A program made the position numbers and the translations under genes. Below, piece by piece: positions 12,000 through 23,859 of a stretch of 64,000 nt of DNA. The stretch's first letter is position 1. Every line of letters begins with the position of its first letter. The stretch is from Trogon surrucura. Its lineage: Eukaryota; Chordata; Aves; Trogoniformes; Trogonidae. The notes beneath the pieces were generated by a model, which did not search any database, was not told where the DNA came from, and worked only from the letters and a program-made list of their open reading frames with translations. Location of the stretch: positions 8,006,501 to 8,070,500 of the forward strand of contig CM036618.1 in assembly GCA_020746105.1 (NCBI GenBank), given 5' to 3'.

Positions 12000-12480
12000 T
12001 TGGACTTAGTGCTCTGCCAGCTGGATTGCTGGATCCGAATGATATTTCTGCTGTCATTCACAGTGGTTTAATGTTGTCAGATCATGAGACATCTCCCCAT
12101 TGACATTCACGCTACATAAACAGCCCACAATTATCAAAATGAAGGGCTGTTATTGCCGCCAGAAGAATGCAGCCCTACCCGAGAGTGTGCAAATGATGGG
12201 TTGCAATCACCCGCCTCGGAGAAGCGTTCCTGAACAGCCCCTTTTGATGGAAGTTCGGGTCTGAGTTTCAGAGCCCTATTCAGGGTGGTAATACACATAA
12301 TTGGTGCCTTTTCATTCTCCTTTGTTCAAATCTCCAGTCAGCTTAATTAAGATCTTGTGAGCGGATAATGAAGTAAACATTTCAACGAATATCTACATTG
12401 GTTTGATGACAGATGCCTGCAATTAAAACGCTGTAGCTACAGCACATATATTCCATGTTGTTTTCCAATCCATTAAGAAC
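12000..12480. promoter_or_regulatory. Putative conserved non-coding element / enhancer
   Basis: This block differs in composition from its surroundings: it has roughly ten CpGs in about 400 bp and GC-rich patches (12155-12240). Transcription-factor-like words are dense: SOX CCTTTGTTC (12319-12327), palindromic TTAATTAA (12343-12350), forkhead GTAAACA (12373-12379), TALE-type TGATGACAG (12404-12412) and CAATTAAAA (about 12420). An 8-bp inverted repeat AACAGCCC/GGGCTGTT (12119-12126 and 12144-12151) flanks ACAATTATC. No reading frame explains it. This is the pattern of vertebrate developmental enhancers, but conservation was not tested. Confidence 0.45.
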
Positions 12481-15400
12481 TTCCCAAATGAGTGTTGGTG
12501 GGTTTTTCCTTTATGAGATGAAATGAACCTGAGCCTTGAACTAAGATCCATGCATAGACAAAGGGAAGTCAAACGCGGCAAGGATTAGACCCATACAGAA
12601 CTTGGGTTCACCTTTCCTTTCTTTTGGAAGGAACTTTGACTGTGGTGATATGTGTTAGAAAAAAATGCCTAAAGCCATCTAAGTGTTCATTTTAGTCGTT
12701 GAAATTTAATCAGAGTCAAGTTTAAGAAGGATAGGGGGAAAAAGGATGAGGGAAAAAAGAGGAGTGACCAAACAGAAGAAGGACTCCTTTGCCAAAACAG
12801 TCACTGGCATATTTTGAGAGCTTTGAGAGTTTAGTAATACACACACACACACACCCCAGACCATGCTTTCAAATTAAGGACCAAAGGATGAGTGAAGATA
12901 TCCCCTGTGCTGTGGAACATCCTAATTTTCCTTAAAAGGCTCTTGACTGGAATATTTATAGGCTCTTGTACAGAATCCTTCATCTCAAACTGCGTTCCCT
13001 CAGAGTCAAGTAGGCACCTCCAGCCTCACAAATGCTCTGACTTATGTCGACCATCTGCTTTAGGGGACAGCAACCACTTCCCATGTGATATCTATATGAC
13101 GCCTAGAAGAGAAGTATCTCCCATTAAAGTAACCACGTCCATGCGCCAGGGAGCAGCAGGTAGTGGGTTCATTTGTTTCAGACGCTGAAAGTTAGGACAC
13201 CACCGAGGGTGGGAGAGTTTTCCTGGCAAGTTTTATTATACTGACAGAGCTATGAAAGACATTTGTGCTCTTGGAAGCTGAAACAACAGAGTCCAAAAGT
13301 GCAGGAGTTGGTAGTAAATAAGAAGCTGTCAGAGTAATCTGACAGAAAAACCATGTGAATCAGAAAGGCAAATGAACTAAAGAGAGTTGGCTTGTAGGTG
13401 TTACTGCAGAGAAGAAAGTAGCAGCCCACTTGAAGGCATGACAAAAAATTATAAAGAGGTGGCTTTGACACACAAGTGACTCCTAATTTGTGGTGGTTTT
13501 TTTATTCGTTTACCAAAACAGGGCACCCAAGGAAAAAAAAAAAAAAAGAAAGAAAAAGGAAAAAGAATACAAGTTTCTCTGTCCATCCGTCCAGTTCTCT
13601 TTTTCTGGTTGTCAGAAATAGGAAAACTTTTTGGGAAAACCACCATCACTGCTAGCCTGCAGGTTTAACACAGCATATCCAATACAGAGACACGTCTTGG
13701 TGCTTATGTTTTGGTGTCGTTAGAGGAACACATTTGTGTTTCATCTTCATTTTTACACCAGACGATGGAAATGGAAGGTAAGGAGGGAGCGGCAAGATAA
13801 AAGGAAGCAAACAGAATCTTTTTCTTATTCTATTTCTGTCTTATTCACTACCCCATCAGTGTTCTTACTATGCTGTCCCTGCATCATCGACTGTGAGTTC
13901 CAGTACTGCAATAAGTCCTTCATTGCCACTGTCTGTCAAAGCTTCCTAATGAGGGAATGATCATTTGCAACTGTTATGGCAAACACAGAAAACACAATCT
14001 AGTAAATCCTCTTATTATCTGGGTACTGATAATGGCCTAACCTCTGCAAGCCAACTCCAAGCACTCATCCACCTGTGTAGTCTATTTTCTTGTGAGAGAA
14101 ACCGGTTTGCTGCAACTGGGGATGAAGAGGACTCAGATAAGCAAGCTGCAGCTGGTCAGGAGCTTGCTCACCCCATGCTGCTTTCCTGCAGTACTCCCAG
14201 TTGTTCCTGAGGTACTCCCAGAATTTTGGGTGAAAGCTCTCTGGGAAACAGTTCAGGTTATTAGTACTAAAATGAAAGAATTACAGAAAACAGTGATTCA
14301 AGAGACCTCTTAGGGCTCCAAGGCTCTGCACATTGCTCCCAGGAGTCTATTTTATAGGCTTTTGTCCATGTAGTTCTCATTTTGCCAAGATAATATATGG
14401 GGTCTAGATGGAAATTTTTCCAAAAGAGAGCTGTAACTATCTACAGTAACACAGGAACTCTGCTGCTAACAAAAGGAAAGAAGATGACATTTTTTTTTGT
14501 GCTGCCACCTTTACCCAAAACAAAGCAACCCTGTTACCACTGACATAAATAAACATTATATTGCTAGCAAAGCTAGAAAAACTACTTGGAAAAGTGTGTA
14601 TGTGTCAGAACAAGAGCCTGGATAAAATGAAAATAAATATGTGCTGGAGGGATTGGAACAAAGTGGTGGAATAGGTCTTCGACGTAATTAAAAATCAATC
14701 CCACTTCACACCAAAGAGTGTAACTAGTGGGTAAAGTTAACTCAAGGCCACTAAAGTACTGCTACAACCTGCACGTAATATGTGCCACAGAGTGACAGGT
14801 TTTGTTGTTGGAATAAATAAATGTTAAATAATTGTTCTTACTTTGTTATGGAATGTAGCACTTGCACCAGACGCACATCAGTGTTTCCAGCTATTCATTT
14901 CACAGGAGGTTTTACAGGTTGACATATTCTGTACTTCATAGTTTACACAATGAAAAAATACGGTACTATAGAAAGCACTTCTTTTCTTTTCACTAATGCC
15001 ATTTAAAATCATTTTTCAACAGATATACCAAATTATATCTGTTCTTTAAGAAATCACGTATCAACAGCAAGTAACACTCTTATTCCTTGTCAACATAACA
15101 TGCCTCCTGACTTCAGCTTTTGGAAAGACTCTATAACTGCACGTTAAGACATCAATTCAAAACAAAACCTGTTGCTGAGTTTTGAGGCCTTTGTTTCAAG
15201 TCCAGCTTTTAAAAAATGTGACTTTCCAGAATATTTGCTTTATGCTACTCTTTTATGTCACAAATTAATGGCTAACAACATATATCAAAGAAATGCAGAC
15301 CAGGAATTTCCACTGTACCATCTCTCTTAATTGCTTATGTTTTCAAGCATTTTTCAGATTTGTTTCTGGTGACTCGTGAAAGCCCTGATGTGTGCTAATT

Positions 15401-16290
15401 AATTGCATTATGTTATCTGAACTATTTCGAGTATTAGAAGTGTTTGTTTCTGAGAAAAATGGGGATAAAATCCTGTGACTGTGTGAAACAGCACAAAGCT
15501 CTTGCCCAATTGTCACATTCAGGGAGTCAATAACTTCTCTCAAAAGATCCCAGTCTTGCTTAAAGGCTTTCCAGTTATGCTACCTTCAACTACATGCCCC
15601 TGTAAGCTACCCCTGAACTTACCCATCTTTATTACACAAGGTGCAAGAGTGGATTTGCTGAAATTCAACTTTCTTTACCTTCAGTTTGCAGCCCATGGCT
15701 CCTGTTAAGCTATAGAAATTTGAAAACCTCACTGCTGCCATGCATACTGGCGAATAAATAGCTGCACATAGAGATTAATTCACCTCTTCACTTTCTTTTT
15801 CCATAAAGTGAATTAGATAAGATCCATGGAGCTTACATTATAAAGCTAGTTTCCAACACCTGAATCCTACCCTGAGTTCTCCCTGATATCATTTCCACAT
15901 CTTAATACAGGTGTCCCACAACTACAAATGACTTACAGTAGTCTTATGAAAGCCTTATCTGTTGGAAAGAGTACTTTCTTCTGCCTGACATCTGTCTTTT
16001 TGCAGGTTGAACTCAAAGGACCCCAAAATCTTCGAGTCCTCAGCAAGTCTCCACATGCCATGGCAAAGCCTATCTCCTCCTTTCCCTGTTGTACCACGCT
16101 CATTTATCTGCATGGAAGTGTTAAATGACTGAGTTTCTACTGCAGGCAATGAAGATCTAGTCAATACAGTCAATAAGGTCTAGAAAGTTTTGCTGATCAA
16201 ATGTAAGTTTACTGTGGGAAAAGCTGAATTCTTCAGGCTTGGAATCAAGCCATCCACACCATCCTAATAAACAAGAAATTATCCCCAACA
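12481..16290. other. Single-copy sequence with a short (AC)n run and A-rich tracts
   Basis: Contains an (AC)8 run at 12839-12854, a poly-A/GAAA tract at about 13530-13570, and open frames of 60-100 codons at 12892-13188 and 13965-14313 without recognisable domains. No gene is supported. Confidence 0.4.
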
Positions 16291-16294
16291 CCTG

Positions 16295-16480
16295 CTGCTC
16301 TGTCAGTCTTTGCATCATTGGCAAACCTTGCCATAAAGCATTTGTATTTCCTGTGTTATTGATAAAAATATTAAATGCAGTTGAACAATTATCTAAGAAG
16401 CAATGCAGATATTACTTAATAAATAAAACCTGTCTGAGATCTATCAGTGAGCCAATCTCTAACCCATTTACTGAGTAGTT
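16295..16480 (-). mobile_element. Ancient CR1/L3-like LINE relic, minus strand
   Basis: The order of phrases matches, at low identity, the reversed reverse transcriptase region of old amniote CR1/L3-type LINEs: 'tgcatcattggcaaaccttgcca' (TKFADD-like region), 'ttattgataaaaatattaaatg' (LFNIF-like), then 'gatctatcagtgagccaatctctaaccca' (NWLTDR-like). It is much more decayed than the bird CR1 copies nearby. Similarity may extend to about 16700. Confidence 0.45.
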
Positions 16481-16700
16481 AATTGAAGAATTTTCCATCT
16501 AAAAACCGCTAAATTTAGAACTTTTCTGGTGAAAGGCAATTTATGTCCATCATAATTCCTTTTATAGATCATAAATATAATTCTAGCAAAAATAAAGTGC
16601 ATTTTACAAGATGTTCTCTGACATCTTACTAACTGACGGTAATCATATACAGAATTTCTATTATTTGTTGTTAGAATTTTAATCATACTATTAACCATTT

Positions 16701-18160
16701 ACAGTTGGAATTATGTCAAACTAACAGCTCAGAATTCCCAAAGAATATATAGATATTTAAAATCTGTTAGTAATTGGAATCTCTTAACTTTTCAAAGATG
16801 TTGAAAATGGTTCATTATCATATTTCCTCACTTTAAACTGTGACTGCAAGTAACAAAGACGAGTTTATTAGGAAATGTTTTGACGTCAGAAGATAATATT
16901 CTCTGCAAGATACTGAAATATAGCAAAAACTTTGCTCAATCAGTATTGAAGAGATGAAAACATGTTACGGTGTCCCAAGGAGTAATTAAGAAAATAAAGG
17001 AAAAAAGAAGTACTTAACAGCATTATATTTGTTTTCCTGCTCTACATTTTTTAAATTATTTCCACTTAGAGGTTCTTTACAGAAAACTTCAGGGATGAGA
17101 TTAAGTCCAGATGAACTCGGTGACCACACGTATGCATTCGGGCCCCCACATGTGAGCAAGGGGTTTGATACTTGATGACAGCAGCAGTGAAGGCTGAGTT
17201 CAGCCCCCTGAACACTGACCCTTCCTATTCTACTTTCAGATATTTGCATTTTCCATTCCTAAGCGCTGGGAGAATAATAGTGCTATAAATTTAGGGGCAG
17301 TTTTTAAAGTTGTGTAGAACTCTGAGTTGCTGACTGGTGCCTGGAGATGCTTTGAAGCATACTAGAAATACTAGTCAATGAATATGTGTTTCTTTACATG
17401 TCTAACTACCTGACAAATCTGGTCCTTGACCTTTCTTTGAACTATATGATTTAGGTGCCTTTAATAAAAAAATGCCTTAGTTTTACAGCTGCCATCATAA
17501 TTTTAAAGATATGTGCGTATATTAAAATTGTAATGACAAATGTAAATTTATTATGGTAACATAAATCCATTACTCTGTTAATTATTCCAGGTATACTGTG
17601 TGCACAGAATAATATTCCGTACAACAGCTAATATTCATTTGGCCTTTTGGGTCATTCAGCATATAAATTCATCATCCTTAAAAACTGTGCTACCTTATGC
17701 TGTGGTATTCATGCAATAACTCACAGGTCTAACCTTCAATTTGCAGTGATGCTAGCAAGCCTTTTTGTTTCCCGTTGATCCTCCAGGCTATCCCTATATT
17801 ACTAAGTAAAACGATTATGAACAGTTCTCTGAGGCCAAATAGCATGATCTGGCTGATGCTCTAATGTCTAAACTCTGCTTCCCCTAAAAAAAGTGTCTAA
17901 ATTCAAGTTATTTGTGGGAATAATTTCTAAGAAATATGATGCCCAAGCAGTTCCAGACCACTGTCCAGAGCTGTGCTAATTAATAAACACCAAAAATACG
18001 CCAGGAGTTGTGTTAACCATTAAACAGTATGGGCATTTGGAGGTCAGCACCTGAGTCTGTACGCTGATGTCCATTTTCTTCTCTGGTTGATCTTAGCCAT
18101 ATTATATACATCACTGAGGCTTTAACACAGCTGGTAACAGAGCAAGGTAATAAAGAAACT
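16701..18160. other. Single-copy AT-rich sequence
   Basis: No gene or repeat recognised. The stretch 17485-17640 is dense in TAAT-type words (AATTGTAATGACAAATG, TTAATTATTCC) and may be a further regulatory patch, at low confidence. Confidence 0.3.
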
Positions 18161-18164
18161 ACTC

Positions 18165-18470
18165 GTGAACAATGAACGTCTCAGGGACCCAAAAATTCCT
18201 TATCCTCACGGTTGTCTTATGGACATCAATACCAATGTCAAGATGTTCCATGCTTTGGACAAGCAGGTTGACCATCCTGAAGGGTGCATGTTTTCATCTC
18301 CAGGGCTCAAAAACGTTGAGAAGGCCATCGAGCACCCACAGAATTACCTGGTAACAGCCGACAAAGACTTTGTGGGTGTTGATATTTTAATTGCTGATGT
18401 TTTAATTACTCTGAAGGTAGGAGCAGCTATGCTTACAGCAGTTTTATACATAGCCTGGGGTCAGATATAG
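18165..18470 (+). other. Unassigned open frame, about 100 codons
   Basis: An open frame runs to TAG at 18468-18470. The peptide is not low-complexity, with segments such as NVKMFHALDKQVDHPEG, VEKAIEHPQNYLVTADKDF and a hydrophobic end ITLKVGAAMLTAVLYIAWG. A second frame starts at 18172 with a signal-peptide-like MNVSGTQKFLILTVVLW. This could be a remnant of a transposon or retroviral gene, since LTR sequence begins 60 bp downstream, but that LTR is on the other strand. I do not recognise a family and chance is possible. Confidence 0.2.
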
Positions 18471-18533
18471 CCTTAGAGGGTTCAGCTTAATTCTAATGTT
18501 GAATTGTATAGGATAGGGAGTGATACAACATAT

Positions 18534-18690
18534 ATATTTCTGGTGGGTTATCCGTAGCCGTCAGCTAGGCACCCACACAAGTGTTCACTCACTCCCCATG
18601 CCACAGGACGATGGAGACAATTTGAAAAGCAAAATAAAAAACTTGTGAGTCAAGGTAAAGGCAGGCTAGTAAGTGAAGATGGAAAAGAAA
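18534..18690 (-). mobile_element. LTR fragment (3' part) of an avian endogenous retrovirus
   Basis: The reversed order 'ccgtagccgtcagctaggca', 'cactcactcccc', 'aggacgatgg', 'aacttgtgagtcaaggtaaa' corresponds to the 3' end of the same LTR type found on the plus strand at 27.1-27.5 kb (compare 'gtgggtgcttagctgctgc' there). Only about 157 bp remain. It abuts the truncated 3' side of a minus-strand CR1. Confidence 0.55.
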
Positions 18691-18693
18691 AAA

Positions 18694-19620
18694 ACAACTT
18701 CTTTGGACAATTTATTCCAGAGTCTTGCCACCCTGACACTGAAGAATTTTTTCCTAAGATCCAATCTAAATCTATTCTCCTTTAAGTTAAATCCATTCCC
18801 TGTTGTTCTATTGGTGGACACTTTTGTGAAAAGTCCCTCTCCAGCCCTCCTGAAGCTCATGCAGTTTGCACTGGCCCATTTCTCAAGCCTATCAAGGTCC
18901 CCTCTGGATGGCATCCCTGCCCTCAGGTGAGTCCACAGCACCACACAGTTTGGTGTCATCGTCAAACTTACTGAGGGTGCACTTGATGCCATTGACAAAG
19001 ATGTTGAACAGCTCTGAACCCAGAACAGACCCCTGAGGGGTCCCATAGACTTGTGCACCTTCAGGTTCTCTAGGTGCTCCCAGACCTGATCTGGTCCTAT
19101 CCCGGGTGGTTCTTCATTCTCCCAGCCAACACCCTCTGTGACTTGGGTGGAGTAGCTCAAGTGGTTACCAGTGAAGACTGAAGCAGAAAATTCATTGAGT
19201 ACTTCAGCCTTCTCTATGTCTTCAGTAACCGGGTTGCCTCTATCCCTCCAGAGAGGCCCCACATTCTCTCTCGGTTTTCTTTTTTCTCTAAAATATCTGA
19301 AGAATACCTTTCTGCTATTTCTAACGTCCCTGGCCGTATTCGACTCCATCAGGCCCTTAGGTTTCCTAGCCTGGTTTCTGATTTCCCAAGTGGCTTCCTT
19401 ATAATTATCCCAGGTACCAGTCCTTGTTTCCACATTTTGTGTATTCCCCTTTTGTATCTGGTTTTGGCCAGGAGTTCCTTGTTCATCCGTATATGTTTCC
19501 TGGTGTTTTTGCCTGATTTCCTCCTTTTGGAGATACAGTGCCTTTGAGCATGGAGGAGATGATCCTTGAAAGTCATCCAGCTTTCCTGGGCTCCTAATCC
19601 CTCCAGGGCTTTGTTCCATG
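18694..19620 (-). mobile_element. CR1 with ORF2 remnant, first part (split by LTR)
   Basis: Minus-strand reading gives the CR1 ORF2 C-terminus ('NRTTGNGFNLKENRFRLDLR'), the '[14 protein letters not shown]' segment, then the linker between endonuclease and reverse transcriptase ('ENVGPLWRDRGNPVTEDIEK', 'KALEGLGAQESWMTFKDHL'). The 3' UTR and tail are missing. Near 19040-19046 'KSMGP' is joined directly to the PQGSVLG region, so an internal deletion removed most of the reverse transcriptase. The catalytic FADD box reads F-D-D-D. Not functional. Confidence 0.9.
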
Positions 19621-20307
19621 TGTAAGCGACTGTGTTAAATGTTTGTCTCAATCTTACTGAAATTCCCCACGAAGAAACTTCAAGGCTATTGTTTGCAAGT
19701 CTGGATGCTCAATAAGCCATGGGACTGATCTCGATCACTGATAACAACAGCTAAAGGTCCCGGTTCAACTGCTGATAAGGTAGCCATCTTGTGAGCTCAA
19801 GACATGCTACACCTGCAAAAGCCCAATAGTGTGCAAGTTTGCAAGCCATACTGCATCTGCAAAAACGAGCCCTCTGGTCAGCTACGCGTGCTCCACCAAC
19901 AGAGGGGATGCTGGAGGGGATGAAGATCACTTCTGATGACCCCCATGCGACCACCAGAGTAACCAAATATGTATGCACTAAACAGGAGGGGGATAGCAAA
20001 GCAGTTCTTGGAAAGCCAAAATGCAGGCTATATAATGCCACCGTGAACAACTACTCTTTGATGATCTTCCTCATCAAATCAAAACAGGCAGACCTGCAAG
20101 ACGTCACTGGACCTATGGTGGTAGCTCTGCTTCTTGCTATCTTAAATGTTTTACTGTTTCACTTTCCATTTCTTTATCTTTCCTATTGCTCTCCAGTGGT
20201 TGTTAGTCTATAAAAGGTTGTGGTGTTGTGACATCTGACCTCATTTGTGTCTTAATTTCACCTCTGGGATCAAAACAAATCACCTTGACTCTAAGCGGGT
20301 CAAGACA
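19621..20307 (+). mobile_element. Solo LTR, 687 bp, with 5-bp target duplication CCATG
   Basis: It starts TGTAAGCG and ends TCAAGACA (TGT...ACA termini) and is flanked by perfect CCATG copies at 19616-19620 and 20308-20312. It interrupts the CR1 endonuclease frame exactly between 'LLGSVPW' and 'KALEG'. Removing it with one target copy restores CR1 collinearity with the copy at 42.3 kb. TATAAAA at 20209-20215, about 95 bp before the right end, suggests plus orientation, but no clear poly(A) signal follows, so orientation is tentative. No retroviral genes are present. A 5-bp duplication is typical of ERVL-type elements among others. Confidence 0.85.
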
Positions 20308-20580
20308 CCATGGCACACTACCAAGGAGGTTCCTGAAGAGGCGAAAGTCGGCTCTTCTGAAGTCGACGGTTTCAAGCTTGCTGAGCTTCCCCTTCTTCAC
20401 TGTCCTTAGGATCTTAAACTCCACCATGTCATGGTCACTGCAGCCAAGGCCGCCCATGAGTTTAACATTGCTCACCAGCCCCTCTCTGTTGGTGAAGACG
20501 AGGTCTAGCATGGCACCTCTTCTCATTGATTCCTCTGTCATTTGGAGGAGGACCTTTATGTCCAATGCTATTTTTTGGAG
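20308..20580 (-). mobile_element. CR1 endonuclease part, second half of the split copy
   Basis: Minus-strand frame reads 'MTEESMRRGAMLDLVFTNRE', 'GCSDHDMVEFKILRT' and 'DFRRADFRLFRNLLGSVPW', the C-terminal part of the CR1 apurinic-type endonuclease including the conserved SDHD motif. It is truncated on its 5' side near 20580. The frame continues in the piece at 18694-19620. Confidence 0.9.
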
Positions 20581-20798
20581 CTGAAAAATAGAAAAGAGGA
20601 GGAAAGAGGACTCATTCTAAGATCAGATTACATAATTTTACATACCACTTCAGCTTCACTCCATCTGTATTTCCCAGAAGGGTTTGGAGGAAAGAGACCC
20701 ATTACTGATATCCAGTTCAGATATCCCAGTTGTTAGATGTTTGGTTACACTGGGGAAACCAAAATCACCTAAATCAGGCAACTTCTTTCCTTCTTTAG

Positions 20799-20869
20799 CC
20801 AATGAAGAGTGAAATGCCACTAGAAGATATCCTGAAGGCCCATGCAGCCATCCGAAAAGGACTCTGCAG
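20799..20869 (+). other. Candidate short exon (71 nt) bounded by good splice signals
   Basis: A pyrimidine tract (ttctttccttctttag, ending 20798) and a CAG|GTGAGG donor (20867-20875) bound 71 nt. One frame is open and starts with ATG at the fourth base, reading MKSEMPLEDILKAHAAIRKG then LC. No protein family is recognised. It could be a coding exon, a lncRNA exon or coincidence. Confidence 0.22.
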
Positions 20870-23859
20870 GTGAGGGCTTGGTCTGAACTCCTGACTTAGT
20901 CTGGGCAAAGATGCTAACCAAGTTTTCTTGGCATCTTCTTCAACTCCTTAAGTTTTAGAGATCTCATTTTGGACCTCTAGCATAGAATCGGACAGCATTC
21001 TCTCCTGGTATCACTCTTCTTGCTCTTTCCTTGTCACCAGACTGATATTCCCTATTTCTCCTATAGTGTTTCTAAAACTGAGCCATTGATTATCCCTGTG
21101 ACATGAAATATTTCATCAAAACAATCAGTTAACTCACCTGAGGAATGACTTGATGAGAACAAGTTGAACTTTGATCTCCCTCAGACTGTTGCCTCCCTCT
21201 TCAGTTACTTCGTGAATTTTGCTGTGACACAAAAGCCTGTAGAGATAGTAAATAGCACTGTGTTATCACCCTTCATGGTTTTGTGGATCAATGGGATTTT
21301 TGCTTGCTAATTTTAGACATCCATCTTTAAGCCACCTAGGAATGGCAGACACTCCAGGTAATGGCAAAAATTGACATTTTAAGAGATGACTTTTTACCAA
21401 AAAAAGCTATATCTGAAAAGCTTCGCAATGGGTAACAGAATATGAAGTCAGTTATGCTCTTTAAGAAGCCTGGGACACATAAATGAGAAAGTTTAAAGTT
21501 TAACTAGATTTTTAATGTACTTTAGGTTTTGCTGAACCTGTACAACTTTCATTTTGTGCAATTTATACAGGCACAGATTTAGAGAAGGGTTTTGCTGAGC
21601 TCTAGTTCCAGAACAATTTATGCTGTTTTCACTTTGGAGATAGATGATAACGAATTAAATTCAGTGTTCTCTATTTAAAAGCCACTTAGTTCCTTGATTA
21701 GATTGTTTTGATAATATAAATTGCTTACTGCTGGACAAAAAAAGTAGCCTCAAATTTCATCAGTTTTTCCACAAGAATCAAGCCTAAAGAGTCATTTAAA
21801 TAAACTTAACAAAATAGGAACAGAAAAATGAATGTGCTTCTGCAGCTCAGACCAATAATAACCTCTTCTGTAAAATTATATGAACTCTGTGTTCTGAAAC
21901 AATAGTCTAAATAAGTTAGTTGTAGCTCTAAAAATTGTTCGCCAGCTGCTGACTGTTCTGTTACAACACCTGTTTCAGCTCATGCCCTCATTTATTAAAA
22001 TGTGATGAGCAAGCAGACAAGTTCAAAACATCGTGCTAACAGTATCTGTACAGCTGACCTGAAATCCATATTTGTAGTCCTCATCCAAAATCAGGAAGTA
22101 GTATATCTGTAATGTAAAAGAGAACGGGGTGGTTGTTGGTTTTGAGGTGTGGGTTTTTTCCTTCCTTCAAAACTGTTACAGTAATGAATCTGTTCATTAA
22201 GGCCGCATTTTCGTCATGGTAAATTGAGGAAAAAATCATGGGATTTCTAGAGCAGAAAAGCATCAATTTAAAAATTACACCTATAAAATACTACTAGTTG
22301 ACTTTTCCAAACACTATTTGGCCATTAAAAGATTAAATGTAAATTGAAAATACTTAAGCTGTTAACAGATTTCATTATTGTCTATTTCTTCATTTCAGAA
22401 TTAACAACAGCTGTAACGTATCATAACTGAATAATACCCTTTTTAAGAACTTGTACTTCACAGCAACACTTTTATGTTCTGCAGCAGAATCCCCTGGACC
22501 CCCTTGACATTCAGTCCCATCTGTTTTTTTCAGAGTTGCTTAAGCTATGTGGAAACACCTCAAAGCCGTGAATGTCAGCCTGCTCAGGTTGAAACTTTTT
22601 AGAGCAGGTAACAGGTCCCTGGGTATGCTTGTCCTTACAATGGGCACCACCTTTTTCCTAGAGATCTAAAAACATCTGGGCTAGATCACCAGGTAGCAGG
22701 ACTCTGGATTTCCTAATGAAGTCTCGGGTGTTAAGCATCAATAGAAATGTAAATACTCTGACAACTTGTGCCAGCATCTTATCACTCTTCCACAAAATTA
22801 CCACCCAAAAAAATGGAAGGTCTTGCCCTGACGGAGAATTGTATGTTAAATTCTGGAGGTGAGACTGAAGTAGGTTGTACCACGATAAATAAATTTTACA
22901 ATGCAATTTGATGCTGACACAGGAGAACAAGCATCATGGGACCAGAAAAAGACCAAGCTGGAGATAGTCTGATATTAGCCTGTTAATTAAGGAACTGTTA
23001 ACTGTGGAGTCCCAGCAGTCCAACTTTCCTTGGTGAAACTTACACACATTAGAACATCATCAGATAAAACCATTCCTGGAAGTGGAACCCTGAAGCCCAG
23101 GTGTGCTCACTTACCCGTCAGTCCTGTCAGGACAGTTAGCACCTCCTGGTTCCTGCTCTTTTGGACCTATTCCAGAAGAGGGAAGAAGAAGAGAGAGATT
23201 TATGCAGGATACCCTGAAGTATCAGCGAATACATGTGACAATCATTTCATTGCTCAACATTATCCTTCATGGTAATGAAGTGCATCATGAAACTTAAGGA
23301 AACACTGAAACATCATGTAAGAACTCACTTCAGTGCCAGAAGATCTCCCTGATGATCATAAATACTTAGTTAACATATACAGCTATAACCTAATGTCAAA
23401 GCAGGAATCATTCCTGGAACACTATTTCTCAGAATTATCCCTTCCAAGCTTTTAATCATCCTCCAGCAATGATAAACTAAGCAACAGAAGTCAGTTACCT
23501 ATAGACCATCTGCACTGAACAGGTTGAAACGATATGGGTAAAAAATGTAAACTTGCCAGCCCACCCATATAACTCCCGCGGGGCAATATAAACTATCAGA
23601 GAAATATTAGGTCCTGCATTTACACCTACAAGAAGTACCAAATGCTCTTACGGAGGATGCGTAGGTGAAACAAAAACACCATTTTGCACCAGAATGAGCT
23701 CATTTAAAGAACTGATAAAGAAGAAAAATAGCTTGGAAGACTTTTTCTCATAAGGCAGTCATGAAGTCTCTGGCCTCTCAATCCTTTTCTTTCTCGATCT
23801 ACAAAATCCTTTAAAATCTAACCCTAAGAATAAAGCCCAAAGCTCTGCACCATGCTAAC
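20870..23859. other. Single-copy sequence, no gene recognised
   Basis: AT-rich sequence with only short chance frames (for example 22658-22930 minus, 23030-23297 plus). No repeat family recognised. Confidence 0.4.

Noticed and set aside
13763..13785. 16-nt micro-exon after a strong acceptor (TTTTTACACCAG) and before GTAAGG
   Set aside because: Too short to judge. Such pairs are expected by chance in 64 kb.
15990..16128. Exon after TCTTTTTGCAG at about 16006
   Set aside because: The acceptor is good, but the 40-codon frame that follows ends in a stop without a poly(A) signal nearby or recognisable peptide.
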